A stretch of 64,000 nt of DNA, from positions 1,550,001 to 1,614,000 of the forward strand of contig NZ_JABFBC010000001.1 in assembly GCF_013093415.1 (NCBI RefSeq), written 5' to 3'. The notes beneath the pieces were generated by a model that saw only the letters and a program-made list of their open reading frames with translations, was not told the origin of the DNA and made no database searches. Below, one piece after another: positions 43,314 through 52,007 of the stretch (its first letter is position 1; each line of letters begins with the position of its first letter). The translations under genes and the position numbers were made by a program. Origin of the DNA: Halovulum dunhuangense (GTDB lineage: Bacteria > Pseudomonadota > Alphaproteobacteria > Rhodobacterales > Rhodobacteraceae).

Positions 43314-43904
43314 TCAGGCGATTCCGGGTCGCGGGGGGGCCGGCCGGTCCAGCACCAGCGCGTGAAACGCGGCGATCGCCTCCTCGAGCGGCCCCTCGTT
43401 GCGGATGGTGACGCGCGGGCCGAGCCCCGCGTCCAGGGTGGCGGCCCGTTCCAGCCGCGCCTCGATTTCGGCGCGGGTTTCGCGGCCCCGGCCCGCAAGC
43501 CGTGCCGCAAGGATCGCCGGCGCGGCGGTCAGGTGCACCACCGTCAGCCGCGCGCCGAAGCGCGTCCGTGCCTGGTCGAGCGCCCCGCGCGAGCCGTTGG
43601 CGATGACGCTCAAGCCGCAATCGAGCCAGGCCTCGACCTCTGTCCCGATCCCGTATGACAGGCCGTGGCTGTCCCAGTCGAGCGCGAAGGCGCCCGCCGC
43701 GCGCAGTCGGGCAAACACCTCGGGCGTGACGGCGACATGCTGTTCGGGCGCGCCGGGGATCACCGGGCGGGTAATCAGGCGGCGCGCAAGCGCGACATTG
43801 TCCTCGGGCCGCAGTCTTGCGGTCAGTCCCGAAAGCACGCTGTCCTTGCCCGCGCCCGAGGGGCCCACCAGCAGGAACAGGCGCCCGGCGTCAGCTATCG
43901 TCAT
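43314..43904 (-). CDS. phnN: Ribose 1,5-bisphosphate phosphokinase
   Basis: A 196-residue P-loop kinase that makes phosphoribosyl diphosphate from ribose 1,5-bisphosphate, the last step of the C-P lyase pathway. Walker A is GPSGAGKDS; ALARRLITRPVIPGAPEQHVAVTP and FALDWDSHGLSYGIGTEVEAWL are PhnN-specific. ATG 43904 overlaps the end of the AbrB-type gene by 14 bases. It ends the unit that begins at phnC set B. Confidence 0.9.
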   Translation of the reverse strand: MTIADAGRLFLLVGPSGAGKDSVLSGLTARLRPEDNVALARRLITRPVIPGAPEQHVAVTPEVFARLRAAGAFALDWDSHGLSYGIGTEVEAWLDCGLSVIANGSRGALDQARTRFGARLTVVHLTAAPAILAARLAGRGRETRAEIEARLERAATLDAGLGPRVTIRNEGPLEEAIAAFHALVLDRPAPPRPGIA

Positions 43905-44991
43905 GCTCGCCCCCTTCCTGCGCGGACAGCCGCGCCGCACTTTGCGGGAACAGGCCGAAGGCCAGCGGTGCGATCCCGAGGATCATCAGAAGCCGCGCGA
44001 CATGGTGCAGCGTGACAAAGGCAAGATCCGCGCCGATAGCCACCGCGACAAGGCTCATTTCTGTCAGCCCCCCCGGCGCATAGGCAAGGATCACCTGGTC
44101 GCGGGACAGCCCCAGCGCCGCCTCGAGCAGGATGGCGAAGCCAAGGCCGATGGCAAGCGCGATGAAGGTGGCGCCGATCCCCAGAAGTCCCGAGCGGCGC
44201 ATCTCGGGAAGCGTCGCGCCGATGAAGCGGCAGCCCAGCACGCTGCCCAGCACGATCTGCGCGGCGATCACCAGCCATGCCGGCGGCACCCCGTGCACCA
44301 GGCCGGCCAGATGCAGCCCGGCGGACAGGATCAGCGGCCCGGTCAGGGCGGCCGCGGGCAGCCGCAGCCTTGGCCCGAGCCACAGCCCCGCGATGCCGCA
44401 AAGGGCCATCAGCGCCAGGTCGCGGGGCCCGGCCAACTGGCCATCGGGTGCGACCGGCACGCCCGATACCTCGTGCCCCTCGATCACCCGGAACCACAGG
44501 GCGATCAGCGCGATCACGATGACGATGCGCAGCACATGGGCCAGCACGATGGCGCGCGCGTCGGCGCCGCGGTCGGCGCCAAGTTCCACCATCTCGGTCA
44601 GCCCGCCGGGCATGGCGCAGAGAAACGCCGTCTCGCGCCCGTAGCCGCCCACCCGCATCAGGAACAGCATCACCGAACCGCCCGCCAGCACGAGAAACCC
44701 CGCAAGCGCCGCCAGCGACAGGGTCCAGCCCGCCGCCTGTTCCAGCACCTGCGGGCTGAACCCGCCGCCCAGCAGCACGCCGATGACCGCGACCGTGTGC
44801 GGGCGGATGCGTGCGGCGGGCGCGATGGGCAGGCGCGCCAGCGCCGCCACCATCACCGCGCAAAGCGCGCCAAGCATCCAGGGCAGGGGCAGGCCAAGGG
44901 CCGAGAACAGGAACCCGCCGCCGGTGGCGATGCCAAGGCAGGACAGGACGGCGCGGGCGGGCAGAAGGCGTTGCAGGTCTTCGGGGATCAA
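43891..44991 (-). CDS. AbrB-family (ammonia-monooxygenase-like) membrane protein inside the phn cluster
   Basis: A 366-residue integral membrane protein with about ten helices in two repeats. The repeated motif is visible: [32 protein letters not shown] and [32 protein letters not shown]. This is the AbrB/DUF-type permease family whose name derives from a gene near ammonia monooxygenase; its substrate is unknown. The best start is TTG 44991, whose TTGA overlaps the stop of the acyltransferase gene; the other frame extension lies within that gene. Its location between acyltransferase and phnN, both coupled, ties it to phosphonate use. A phosphonate or product exporter/importer is plausible but unproven. 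Confidence 0.82.
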   Translation of the reverse strand: MIPEDLQRLLPARAVLSCLGIATGGGFLFSALGLPLPWMLGALCAVMVAALARLPIAPAARIRPHTVAVIGVLLGGGFSPQVLEQAAGWTLSLAALAGFLVLAGGSVMLFLMRVGGYGRETAFLCAMPGGLTEMVELGADRGADARAIVLAHVLRIVIVIALIALWFRVIEGHEVSGVPVAPDGQLAGPRDLALMALCGIAGLWLGPRLRLPAAALTGPLILSAGLHLAGLVHGVPPAWLVIAAQIVLGSVLGCRFIGATLPEMRRSGLLGIGATFIALAIGLGFAILLEAALGLSRDQVILAYAPGGLTEMSLVAVAIGADLAFVTLHHVARLLMILGIAPLAFGLFPQSAARLSAQEGGEHDDS

Positions 44992-45599
44992 TTTCCGTAT
45001 TTCTCGATGAAGGCGTCGATCGGCAGGTCGCGAATGTCCGGCAGGGCCGCGCGCAGGGCCTCGTGGCTCCAGTCCCACCAGGCGATGGCCAGCAGCGCCT
45101 CGGCCTGGGTTTCGCTGAAGCGGCGCCTGATCTCGCGTGCGGGCACCCCGCCGACGATGGTGTAGGGTGCCACGTCCCGCGACACAACCGCCCCGGCGCC
45201 GATCACCGCACCCGTGCCCACGGTCACGCCGGCAAGGATCGTCACGCCGTGGCCGATCCAGACGTCATGGCCGATGCTCACCCAGTGGTCCCTGCGCCAC
45301 TGGAAGAAGTCGGCATCGTCGGGGCCCATGCCATACTGGGCCGAGCGATAGGTGAAATGGTGCTGGCTGGCCCGCCAGGTGGCGTGGTTGCCCGGATTGA
45401 TCCGGGCCCCCTCGGCGATCGAGCAGAACTTGCCGATGGTGGACCACACCACGTTGCCACCCTTCACGATGTAGGAATAGTCGCCGAACCCGACCTCGCG
45501 CAGGGTCACATGCGCGCCCACCTCGGTGTAGCGGCCCAGGGTGCTGTCGATGACGGTGGCGGTGTCGTGGATCGTGGGGATGTCGCTCAGATGTTTCAT
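44988..45599 (-). CDS. Hexapeptide-repeat acyltransferase of phosphonate clusters
   Basis: A 203-residue left-handed beta-helix acyltransferase. Hexapeptide repeats run through [30 protein letters not shown] and again [33 protein letters not shown], with the catalytic-type His in the [15 protein letters not shown] loop. It resembles the phosphonate-metabolism transferase subfamily (described as phn_thr-fam) related to chloramphenicol acetyltransferase. It probably N-acetylates aminoalkylphosphonates, the job done by PhnO in E. coli; no phnO is present here. It starts one base after the phnE stop. Confidence 0.85.
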   Translation of the reverse strand: MKHLSDIPTIHDTATVIDSTLGRYTEVGAHVTLREVGFGDYSYIVKGGNVVWSTIGKFCSIAEGARINPGNHATWRASQHHFTYRSAQYGMGPDDADFFQWRRDHWVSIGHDVWIGHGVTILAGVTVGTGAVIGAGAVVSRDVAPYTIVGGVPAREIRRRFSETQAEALLAIAWWDWSHEALRAALPDIRDLPIDAFIEKYGN

Positions 45600-45600
45600 G

Positions 45601-46452
45601 TCAGGCGTTCCATGTGCCGATGAAGCGCGAACGGATCAGGCCGGACAGCCAGTCCACCAGGTAGACCATCGCGATGATCAGGAAGATGATCGACCAGGCC
45701 TCGTCCCAGCGATAGGCCGAGATGCGGTCGCTCAGCAGGAAGCCGATGCCGCCCGCGCCCACGATGCCGAGGATCGTGCCCGAGCGGACGTTCGACTCGA
45801 AATTGTAGAGGATCACGGACAGCAGCACCGGGTTCACCTGCGGCAGGATCGCGTAGCGGATCGACTGCAACCGCGAGCCGCCCGCCGCGCGCACCCCGTC
45901 CACCGGACGTTCCGAAGTGTTCTCGATCGCCTCGGAGAACAGCTTGGCAAAGGTGCCGATCTCGCTGACCGCGATGGCCAGGATGCCCGCCAGCGGGCCA
46001 AGCCCGAAGGCGCGAATGAAGATCAGCGCCAGGATGAGTGTTTCCACCGCGCGGATCACGTCGTAGCCGCGCCGCACGCCCAGCCGCAGGAAGCTCAGCC
46101 GGTTGATGTTCTTGGCGCCAAGGAAGGACAGCGGAAAGGCGAATACAGCACCCAGCACGGTGCCGAGAAAGGCCATCGCCAGTGTCTCGCCCAGGCCGTT
46201 CAGGACTTCGGCGAAGTCTTCCCAGTTGTCCCAGACATGCGGCGGGAACATGAAGCCCAGCACGTTGCCCAGCCGTCCGATCCCCTCGACGATGCGGGCT
46301 GGCGCGAAGTTGAACGCCCACAGGCAGTAGCCGAACAGCAGGCCGAAACCGGTCCAGAGCGCGATCCGGCGCAGGCGGACGGGCAGGGGGGCACGGAACG
46401 CCTCGGGCATGCGCGCCTTGGCGCGGGCGATGTCGGTGGCGGTGATGGTCAT
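45601..46452 (-). CDS. phnE: Phosphonate ABC transporter permease (set B, second permease)
   Basis: A 283-residue permease. EAA loop: [37 protein letters not shown]-terminal [25 protein letters not shown]. It differs from all other PhnE copies in the window in its N-terminal 80 residues. Coupled by ATGA to the first set B permease and followed after one base by the acyltransferase gene. Confidence 0.88.
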   Translation of the reverse strand: MTITATDIARAKARMPEAFRAPLPVRLRRIALWTGFGLLFGYCLWAFNFAPARIVEGIGRLGNVLGFMFPPHVWDNWEDFAEVLNGLGETLAMAFLGTVLGAVFAFPLSFLGAKNINRLSFLRLGVRRGYDVIRAVETLILALIFIRAFGLGPLAGILAIAVSEIGTFAKLFSEAIENTSERPVDGVRAAGGSRLQSIRYAILPQVNPVLLSVILYNFESNVRSGTILGIVGAGGIGFLLSDRISAYRWDEAWSIIFLIIAMVYLVDWLSGLIRSRFIGTWNA

Positions 46453-47393
46453 GCGCGCTCTCCCAGTCCGATGATGCGGTGGCGCAGTCTTTCCGAGCCG
46501 TAGTCGATCACGGTCACGGTGACGAGGATGATGACGAACAGCGCCGAAAGGTCGGTGTATTCCTGAAGGCTCATGGCGGTGCGGAACTCCTGTCCCAGCC
46601 CGCCCGCGCCGACATAGCCGATGATCGACGAGGCGCGGACATTGATCTCGAACCGCAGCAGCGTGTAGCTGATCACGTTGGGCAGCACCTGCGGCACCAC
46701 CCCGTAGCGGATCTGGTCGAACCAGGTCCCGCCCGCGGCCTTGACCCCGTCAAGCGGCCGCATGTCGATGTTCTCGTTCGCCTCGGAGTAAAGCTTGCCC
46801 AGCGCGCCCGCGGTGTGCAGCCCGATCGCCAGCACGCCGGCCAGCGGTCCGACCGAGAAGCAGAAGACGAAGATCAGCGCGAAGACGAGCTCGGGCACGG
46901 TGCGCGCGATTTCCAGGTAGCGGCGGGTGATCCACAGGATCGCGCGGTTGGGCGCCAGGTTGCGCGAGGCGGGAAAGGACAGCAGCAACCCGCCCACCAC
47001 GCCGAACACGGTGGCCATGAAGGCGATGAGGACGGTTTCCAGCAGCAGCGCCGCCCAGGTCTTCCAGCGCCAGAACCATTCGGCCAGATCGGCGCCCAGG
47101 GTTTCCCAGCGCAGGACCGGGATCATCTTCTCGACATATTCGCCCAGGCGCGGAAGCCCGGCGGGGATGATCCAGCGCCAGTCGCGGCTGCCGTCGGGCA
47201 GGGTGACCTGCGTCACCTTGAAGAAGTCGCCCAGCCACGAGGTCCACATGAACAGGGTGAGAAAGATCGCCGTGCCGATTGCCCACCACAGGCGGGCCTG
47301 GCGGCGCCGGGCCGCATAGTCGCGTTCGAAGGCTGTGATCGTCGCGCGGGGGTGTCCGGGCGCGATGTCAGGGAAATAGGTGAACGTGGCCAT
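46449..47393 (-). CDS. phnE: Phosphonate ABC transporter permease (set B, first permease)
   Basis: A 314-residue permease, longer than the others because of a periplasmic insert between helix 1 and 2 (TQVTLPDGSRDWRWIIPAG). EAA loop: SEANENIDMRPLDGVKAAGGTWFDQIRYGVVPQVLP. ATG 47393 is chosen over a TTG seven codons upstream. A stem-loop lies between it and phnD. Confidence 0.87.
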   Translation of the reverse strand: MATFTYFPDIAPGHPRATITAFERDYAARRRQARLWWAIGTAIFLTLFMWTSWLGDFFKVTQVTLPDGSRDWRWIIPAGLPRLGEYVEKMIPVLRWETLGADLAEWFWRWKTWAALLLETVLIAFMATVFGVVGGLLLSFPASRNLAPNRAILWITRRYLEIARTVPELVFALIFVFCFSVGPLAGVLAIGLHTAGALGKLYSEANENIDMRPLDGVKAAGGTWFDQIRYGVVPQVLPNVISYTLLRFEINVRASSIIGYVGAGGLGQEFRTAMSLQEYTDLSALFVIILVTVTVIDYGSERLRHRIIGLGERA

Positions 47394-47420
47394 GGGGATC
47401 CTGTCCTGCTGCAAACGGAT

Positions 47421-47443
47421 GGCGCGGGCCGATGGCCCGCGCC
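47421..47443 (-). promoter_or_regulatory. Stem-loop between phnD and phnE (set B)
   Basis: GGCGCGGGCC (47421-47430), loop GAT, GGCCCGCGCC (47434-47443): a perfect ten-base-pair stem 19 bases after the phnD stop, in the same position as the one after the other phnD. Confidence 0.6.
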
Positions 47444-47462
47444 CCGAAGGCGTTTCAGCCCG

Positions 47463-48377
47463 TCAGCTGCGGCGCTGCTCGCGCAGCCACTGGCGCATGT
47501 CGATGATCCACTGGTAGCGCTCGTGGTTGACTTCCGAGTAACCGACGGTCGGGTTCTCTTCGTCGGGTTGCGTGTTGCGCATGATCGCGAACTGCTCGGG
47601 CTCCTTCACCGGGAAGGCAAGCATCGCCTGCTTCACGTCCTCGATCATCTCGGCGGGCAGGTTGGCGCGGGCCGTGAACGGGCCCGAGGTGATCTCGGGG
47701 CTTTCCCAGATCTTGCAGATCGTGCCCTCTTCGAGCATTCCCTTCGACACCATGCGCTGGGGGATGCCGTTGGTGTCGCTGTCCTGGTAGGTCGCGGCGG
47801 CGTCGAAGGTCCCGTTCGCCACGGCCTGCACACCGGCCTCGTGGCTGCCCGAGAAGGGGACGGCCGCGAAATACGTCTCGGGCGTAATGCCCTCGCGCTC
47901 GACCAGGTTGTAGTAGGGCACGGCGTAGCCGCTGGTGCTGTCGGGATCGGCGAAGGCAAGCACCTTGCCCTGAAGGTCGGCAAGGCTCTTGATGCCGCTG
48001 TCGCAGCGCGTCACGATGATCGAGTAGTAGCCGGTCGAACCGTCGGCGTTCTGCGAGGTGAAGAGCGGGACCACGCCGCCGCCGGTCTCGGTGTAGAGCG
48101 CCGCGTAGGACGACGAGCCGTGGAATGCGAATTCGATCTGGTCCGCGGCCTGCGCCTGAACCACGCCGTCATAGCTGCTGGCCGAGAAGATCTCGACCTC
48201 CACGCCCAGCTCGCGCTCGAGATACTCCTCGAGCGGGGTGTAGCGCATGATGCGATCCTGCTCGTTCTCGCCCGACAGGATGCCGAAGCGGATGATCTGG
48301 TAGTCTTCCTTCCAGCCCTGGGCGACCGCGGGGGCGGCAAGCAGGGCGGCAAGGGCCGTCATCGTCACGAATTTCAT
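47463..48377 (-). CDS. phnD: Phosphonate ABC transporter binding protein (set B)
   Basis: A 304-residue periplasmic binding protein; signal MKFVTMTALAALLAAPAVA. It has RFGILSGENEQDRIMRYTPLEEYLERELG, SSYDGVVQAQAADQIEFAFHGSSSYAALY and FADPDSTSGYAVPYYNL, which match classical PhnD proteins that bind 2-aminoethylphosphonate and alkylphosphonates. It is adjacent to the C-P lyase genes and so is the likely main importer. GGAG precedes the ATG. Confidence 0.92.
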   Translation of the reverse strand: MKFVTMTALAALLAAPAVAQGWKEDYQIIRFGILSGENEQDRIMRYTPLEEYLERELGVEVEIFSASSYDGVVQAQAADQIEFAFHGSSSYAALYTETGGGVVPLFTSQNADGSTGYYSIIVTRCDSGIKSLADLQGKVLAFADPDSTSGYAVPYYNLVEREGITPETYFAAVPFSGSHEAGVQAVANGTFDAAATYQDSDTNGIPQRMVSKGMLEEGTICKIWESPEITSGPFTARANLPAEMIEDVKQAMLAFPVKEPEQFAIMRNTQPDEENPTVGYSEVNHERYQWIIDMRQWLREQRRS

Positions 48378-48427
48378 GGTTCACTCCATGGTTGGCAGCG
48401 GTGGGAAAGGGAAAGTCTGATGCCCGG

Positions 48428-49234
48428 TCAGGCCGGAACCGCGACCCGCGCGGCGGTCGAGGTCACGCTCTCGTCGATCTCGCTCAGATCCTCGGTGCCG
48501 TAGATGTCGCGCACCACGTCCGGGGTCAGCTGCGCGGCCGAGCCGTCGAACATCACGCGGCCCGCGCGCATGGCGACGATGCGGTCGCAATAGGCCCGCG
48601 CGGTGTCGAGCGTGTGCAGATTCACCAGCACCGTCAGCCCGTCCTCGCGGTTGATCGCGCGCAGCGCCTCCATCACGCGGGTGGCGTTGCCGGGGTCCAG
48701 GCTGGCGATGGGCTCATCGGCCAGCATGATCCGCGGCTTCTGCACCAGCGCCTTGGCGATGGCGACGCGCTGCTGCTGGCCGCCCGAAAGCGTGCCCGCG
48801 CGTTGCAGCGCCTGCGGGGCAAGATCGAGCCGGTCCAGCGCCTCGATCGCCAGGGTCCGTTCCTCGTCGGTGAAATGCATCGCCATCGAGGACAGGAAGC
48901 CACGCTCGGCCAGGCGCCCGACCAGCACGTTGGTCAGCACGTCGAGCCGTTCCACCAGGTTGAACTGCTGGAAGATCATCGCGCAGTCCCGGCGCCACTG
49001 GCGCAGCGCCCGGCCGCGCAGCGCGGTCACGTCGGTATCGCCGTAGCGGATGACGCCGTCGCTGGGGTCGACCAGCCGGTTGATCATGCGCAGAAGGGTC
49101 GATTTGCCGGCACCCGAGCGTCCTATGACGCCCACGAACTGGCCAGGCCGGATATCCAGCGAAACGCTGTCCACCGCGCGGGTTTCCCCGAAGGTGCGGC
49201 TCAGCTTGGTGAGGGTGAGTGTTTGCTGTTCCAT
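48428..49234 (-). CDS. phnC: Phosphonate ABC transporter ATPase (set B)
   Basis: A 268-residue ATPase: Walker [11 protein letters not shown]-loop [21 protein letters not shown] (PhnC form), signature [15 protein letters not shown], Walker [14 protein letters not shown]. First gene of the unit phnC-D-E-E-acyltransferase-AbrB-phnN. A 95-base gap separates it from phnM and contains a Pho-like box and a PhnF-like half palindrome. Confidence 0.93.
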   Translation of the reverse strand: MEQQTLTLTKLSRTFGETRAVDSVSLDIRPGQFVGVIGRSGAGKSTLLRMINRLVDPSDGVIRYGDTDVTALRGRALRQWRRDCAMIFQQFNLVERLDVLTNVLVGRLAERGFLSSMAMHFTDEERTLAIEALDRLDLAPQALQRAGTLSGGQQQRVAIAKALVQKPRIMLADEPIASLDPGNATRVMEALRAINREDGLTVLVNLHTLDTARAYCDRIVAMRAGRVMFDGSAAQLTPDVVRDIYGTEDLSEIDESVTSTAARVAVPA

Positions 49235-49270
49235 GCCGCCCTTGTCGCCCGAATCTGTAACTCCGCCCTG

Positions 49271-49296
49271 TCATCCGAATGAATTTTTGGTGACAG
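49271..49296 (-). promoter_or_regulatory. Pho-like box overlapping a PhnF-like operator before phnC (set B)
   Basis: Minus strand 49296-49279 reads CTGTCACCAAAAATTCAT, matching the 11-base-period PhoB repeat in about 13 of 18 positions. Overlapping it, 49284-49271 reads ATTCATTCGGATGA, identical to the core of the palindrome in front of phnF. This marks an internal promoter for the phnC-to-phnN unit. Confidence 0.5.
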
Positions 49297-49329
49297 ATCC
49301 CGCGGTCCCGAAAGGCGTCCGCCGCAGCC

Positions 49330-50499
49330 TCAGGCTGCGGCGGACAGGTGGACGGTGCCGTCGGTGTAGATCGTGCGCCCCCCGCGCAGGGTCGCCTGCA
49401 CATGGCCCACACCGCTGTCGTCGGCGATCACCAGGTCGGCGCGCAGCCCCGGCGCGATCCGGCCCCGGTCGGCCATGCCCAGCGCGCGCGCCGGGTTGGC
49501 CGTGGCAAGCCGTGTCGCGCCGACGATCCCTTGCGGGTCGGTCTGCCCCAGCACCAGCACCGCCGGCAGGATCGCCGATGGGTGGTAGTCTGCCGCAAGG
49601 ATATCCAGCCGACCGGCCGCATGGGCATCGCGCGCCGACAGGTTCCCCGAATAGCTTTCGCCGCGCAGCGCGTTGGGCGCGCCCATGATGGTCAGCAGCC
49701 CCTGCGCATGGGCGGCCTCGGCTGCCTCCAGCGTCACGGGAAACTCGCTGATGGTGGCGCCCAGCGATTTCATCAGCGCGACCTTGTCGGCCGTGTCGTC
49801 GTCATGGCTGGCCATCGGGATGCCCTGTGCCGCGCAGGCCGTCGAGATGCGGCGCAGCGTGGCCGCCAGGTCGCCCGCGCCCTCGGTCTTGACCGCGATG
49901 CGGCGGTCGATCTCGGCGCGGGCATCGTCCTCGGTCATGTCGTGGTTCCTGGCAATCGTGCGGACCATCCGCTCCAGGTCGCGGTACTGGCCCTGACCCG
50001 GCGTGTGATCGGTCAGCGATACCAGGTCGATCACCCCGTCGGTGATCAGTTCCTCGACCACGCCCAGCGCGTTCGGGAACGTCACCTCGAACCGGGCATG
50101 GACCCGGTGATCCACCGACAGCCGCGCGCGCATCGCCTTGAGGTCGCGCAGCATGGAACGGGTATGCTCGTAGCTGCGCATGTGGCCATAGGCGCTGCCG
50201 GGGTGGAAGCTGACGGCGGCAAATCCGGTGGTGACACCCGCCACCTTCAGCCGGCGGTCGAGATCGCGCAGGCCCAGTTCCATCGGCATCTTGACGTTGG
50301 GGCGCGGCTCTACCTCGCGCTCGATCATGTCGCCATGCAGGTCGATGAAACCCGGCATCAAGAGCAGGCCGTCGCCCGACAGGGCCGCGCCCGCGACGGG
50401 GGCGTCGGCGATCTCGGCGATCAGGCCGTTCTCGATGCGGACCGAGCCGCGCTCGATCAGCCGGTCCTCGAGGACGATACGGAAATCAGACAGCCACAT
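49330..50499 (-). CDS. phnM: Ribose 1-methylphosphonate 5-triphosphate diphosphatase
   Basis: A 389-residue amidohydrolase-fold enzyme that removes diphosphate from the PhnGHIL product. Metal-binding HGD in GFIDLHGDMIEREVEPRP, further ligands in VSFHPGS, HARFEVTFP, LTDHTPGQGQY, MASHDDDTAD and ADYHPS. All are PhnM signatures and all are present. ATG 50499 overlaps the phnL stop by 14 bases; a TTG two codons earlier is possible. Confidence 0.93.
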   Translation of the reverse strand: MWLSDFRIVLEDRLIERGSVRIENGLIAEIADAPVAGAALSGDGLLLMPGFIDLHGDMIEREVEPRPNVKMPMELGLRDLDRRLKVAGVTTGFAAVSFHPGSAYGHMRSYEHTRSMLRDLKAMRARLSVDHRVHARFEVTFPNALGVVEELITDGVIDLVSLTDHTPGQGQYRDLERMVRTIARNHDMTEDDARAEIDRRIAVKTEGAGDLAATLRRISTACAAQGIPMASHDDDTADKVALMKSLGATISEFPVTLEAAEAAHAQGLLTIMGAPNALRGESYSGNLSARDAHAAGRLDILAADYHPSAILPAVLVLGQTDPQGIVGATRLATANPARALGMADRGRIAPGLRADLVIADDSGVGHVQATLRGGRTIYTDGTVHLSAAA

Positions 50500-51190
50500 C
50501 GGCAAGCTCCTTGGGCTTGAGGTCGATCGTCCGGTCGATCAGGTGTTCGACATCGCCGGGATGGTGAAAGACGCCGATCATCGCGACGCCATGGGATTTC
50601 AGATCCGCCAGCCGCCGCACCAGCGCCGCGCGCGCGCCCGCATCGAGCGAGGCCGTCGGCTCGTCCAGCAGCAGCAGCCGCTGCGGCAGGATCAGCGCGC
50701 GGGCCAGGTTCACCTTCTGCTGCTCGCCGCCCGAAAACGTGGTCGGATAGGCCCGCCACAGGTCGCGCTTCACGCCGAACTCGCCCAGCCAGCGGCGGGC
50801 CTCGTCCAGCGCCTCGTCCGCCGGTCGGCCGATGCGGCGCAGCGGCTCGGCGACGATCTCCTCGGCCGCGACGCGGGGGCGGGCGTTCAGGAACTGGGTG
50901 ACGAAGCCGATCTCGTCGCGGCGCAGCAGCGTCACGTCCACGTCGGCCGCGCGCGCCAGGTCCACCGCGCCGTGGCGCGAGTGGAAGGTGACGCGCCCCG
51001 CCTCGGGCAGGTAGCTGCGGTAGATGGTGCGCAGCAGCGTGGACTTGCCCACGCCGTTGGGGCCGCGCAGCAGCAGGAACTCGCCGCGATCCAGGGTGAA
51101 GCTGACATCCGCGAAGGGATGCAACTGCTGGCCCAGGTGGTGCATGTGAAAGGTCTTGGCCAGACCTTCGACTTCCAGAACGACGGTCAT
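50486..51190 (-). CDS. phnL: C-P lyase pathway ABC-type protein PhnL
   Basis: A 234-residue ABC-ATPase-like protein needed with PhnG, H and I to join the phosphonate to ATP at ribose C1. Walker A GPNGVGKST, signature FSGGEQQKVNLARAL, Walker [15 protein letters not shown], and the PhnL-specific start VLEVEGLAKTFHMHHLGQQ. ATG 51190 lies eight bases after the phnK stop, with GAGG five bases upstream. Confidence 0.92.
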   Translation of the reverse strand: MTVVLEVEGLAKTFHMHHLGQQLHPFADVSFTLDRGEFLLLRGPNGVGKSTLLRTIYRSYLPEAGRVTFHSRHGAVDLARAADVDVTLLRRDEIGFVTQFLNARPRVAAEEIVAEPLRRIGRPADEALDEARRWLGEFGVKRDLWRAYPTTFSGGEQQKVNLARALILPQRLLLLDEPTASLDAGARAALVRRLADLKSHGVAMIGVFHHPGDVEHLIDRTIDLKPKELADVAV

Positions 51191-51197
51191 GGCAACC

Positions 51198-52007
51198 TCA
51201 GAGTTTCGCATGGACAAGGGTCTGGGTGTAGGGGTGCTGCGGGTCCTGGAAGACCTGGTCGACCAGCCCCTCCTCGACCACGCGGCCCTGGCGCATGACC
51301 ATCACCCGGTCCGCCATGGTGCGGATCACGCCCAGGTCGTGGCTGACGATCACCATGGTGATCGCGCGGTCGCGTTGCAGCCGCTTCAGCGTATCCAGCA
51401 CCAGCGCCTGCACGCTGACATCGAGCCCGGTGGTCGGCTCGTCCAGCAGCAGAAGCGCCGGCTCCAGCGCGATCGCCTTGGCAAGCTGCACGCGCTGCTG
51501 CATGCCGCCCGACAGCTGGATCGGCGGCGCATCCATCCGTGCCAGCGGAAACTCGGACGCCTCCAGCGCGGCGCCCGCCTTTTCGCGCAGGGTGGCGAAG
51601 CGGCGTTCGCCCGCGACCAGCAGGCGTTCCGCCACGTTGCCCGACGACGAGTTGCGCATCAGCAGGCCCAGATGCGGGTTCTGGTAGACGATGCCGATCT
51701 GCCGCGCGCGCAGCTGGCGCCGCGCGTAGCGGTCCAGGTCGAACAGGTTCTGGGGCGTCCCCGGCAGGGCCAGCGCATAGCGCCCCGCCTGCGGGGTTTC
51801 CTCCAGGTTCATCATCCGCAGAAGCGTGGATTTGCCCGACCCGCTTTCGCCGACGATGCCCAGCACCTCGCCGGGATAGACGGTGGCCGACACGTCATCC
51901 AGCGCCAGCACCTCGCCGTAGCGGTGGGTGATGCCCCGCATCGTCAGAAGCGGTGGCGTCGTCATCAGTTGCGGTTGCAGCCGCTCTGCGGTGGCCAGGG
52001 CGCTCAT
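51198..52007 (-). CDS. phnK: C-P lyase pathway ABC-type protein PhnK
   Basis: A 269-residue ABC protein that binds the PhnGHIJ core in E. coli. Walker A GESGSGKST, IGIVYQNPHLGLLMRNSSSG (PhnK-type Q-loop), signature LSGGMQQRVQLAKAI, Walker B LLLLDEPTTGLDVSVQ. ATGA overlap with phnJ sets the start at 52007, giving an N-terminal extension of about 14 residues before the usual MTTPPLLTM; the frame extending to 52616 is a shadow of phnJ. Confidence 0.92.
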   Translation of the reverse strand: MSALATAERLQPQLMTTPPLLTMRGITHRYGEVLALDDVSATVYPGEVLGIVGESGSGKSTLLRMMNLEETPQAGRYALALPGTPQNLFDLDRYARRQLRARQIGIVYQNPHLGLLMRNSSSGNVAERLLVAGERRFATLREKAGAALEASEFPLARMDAPPIQLSGGMQQRVQLAKAIALEPALLLLDEPTTGLDVSVQALVLDTLKRLQRDRAITMVIVSHDLGVIRTMADRVMVMRQGRVVEEGLVDQVFQDPQHPYTQTLVHAKL

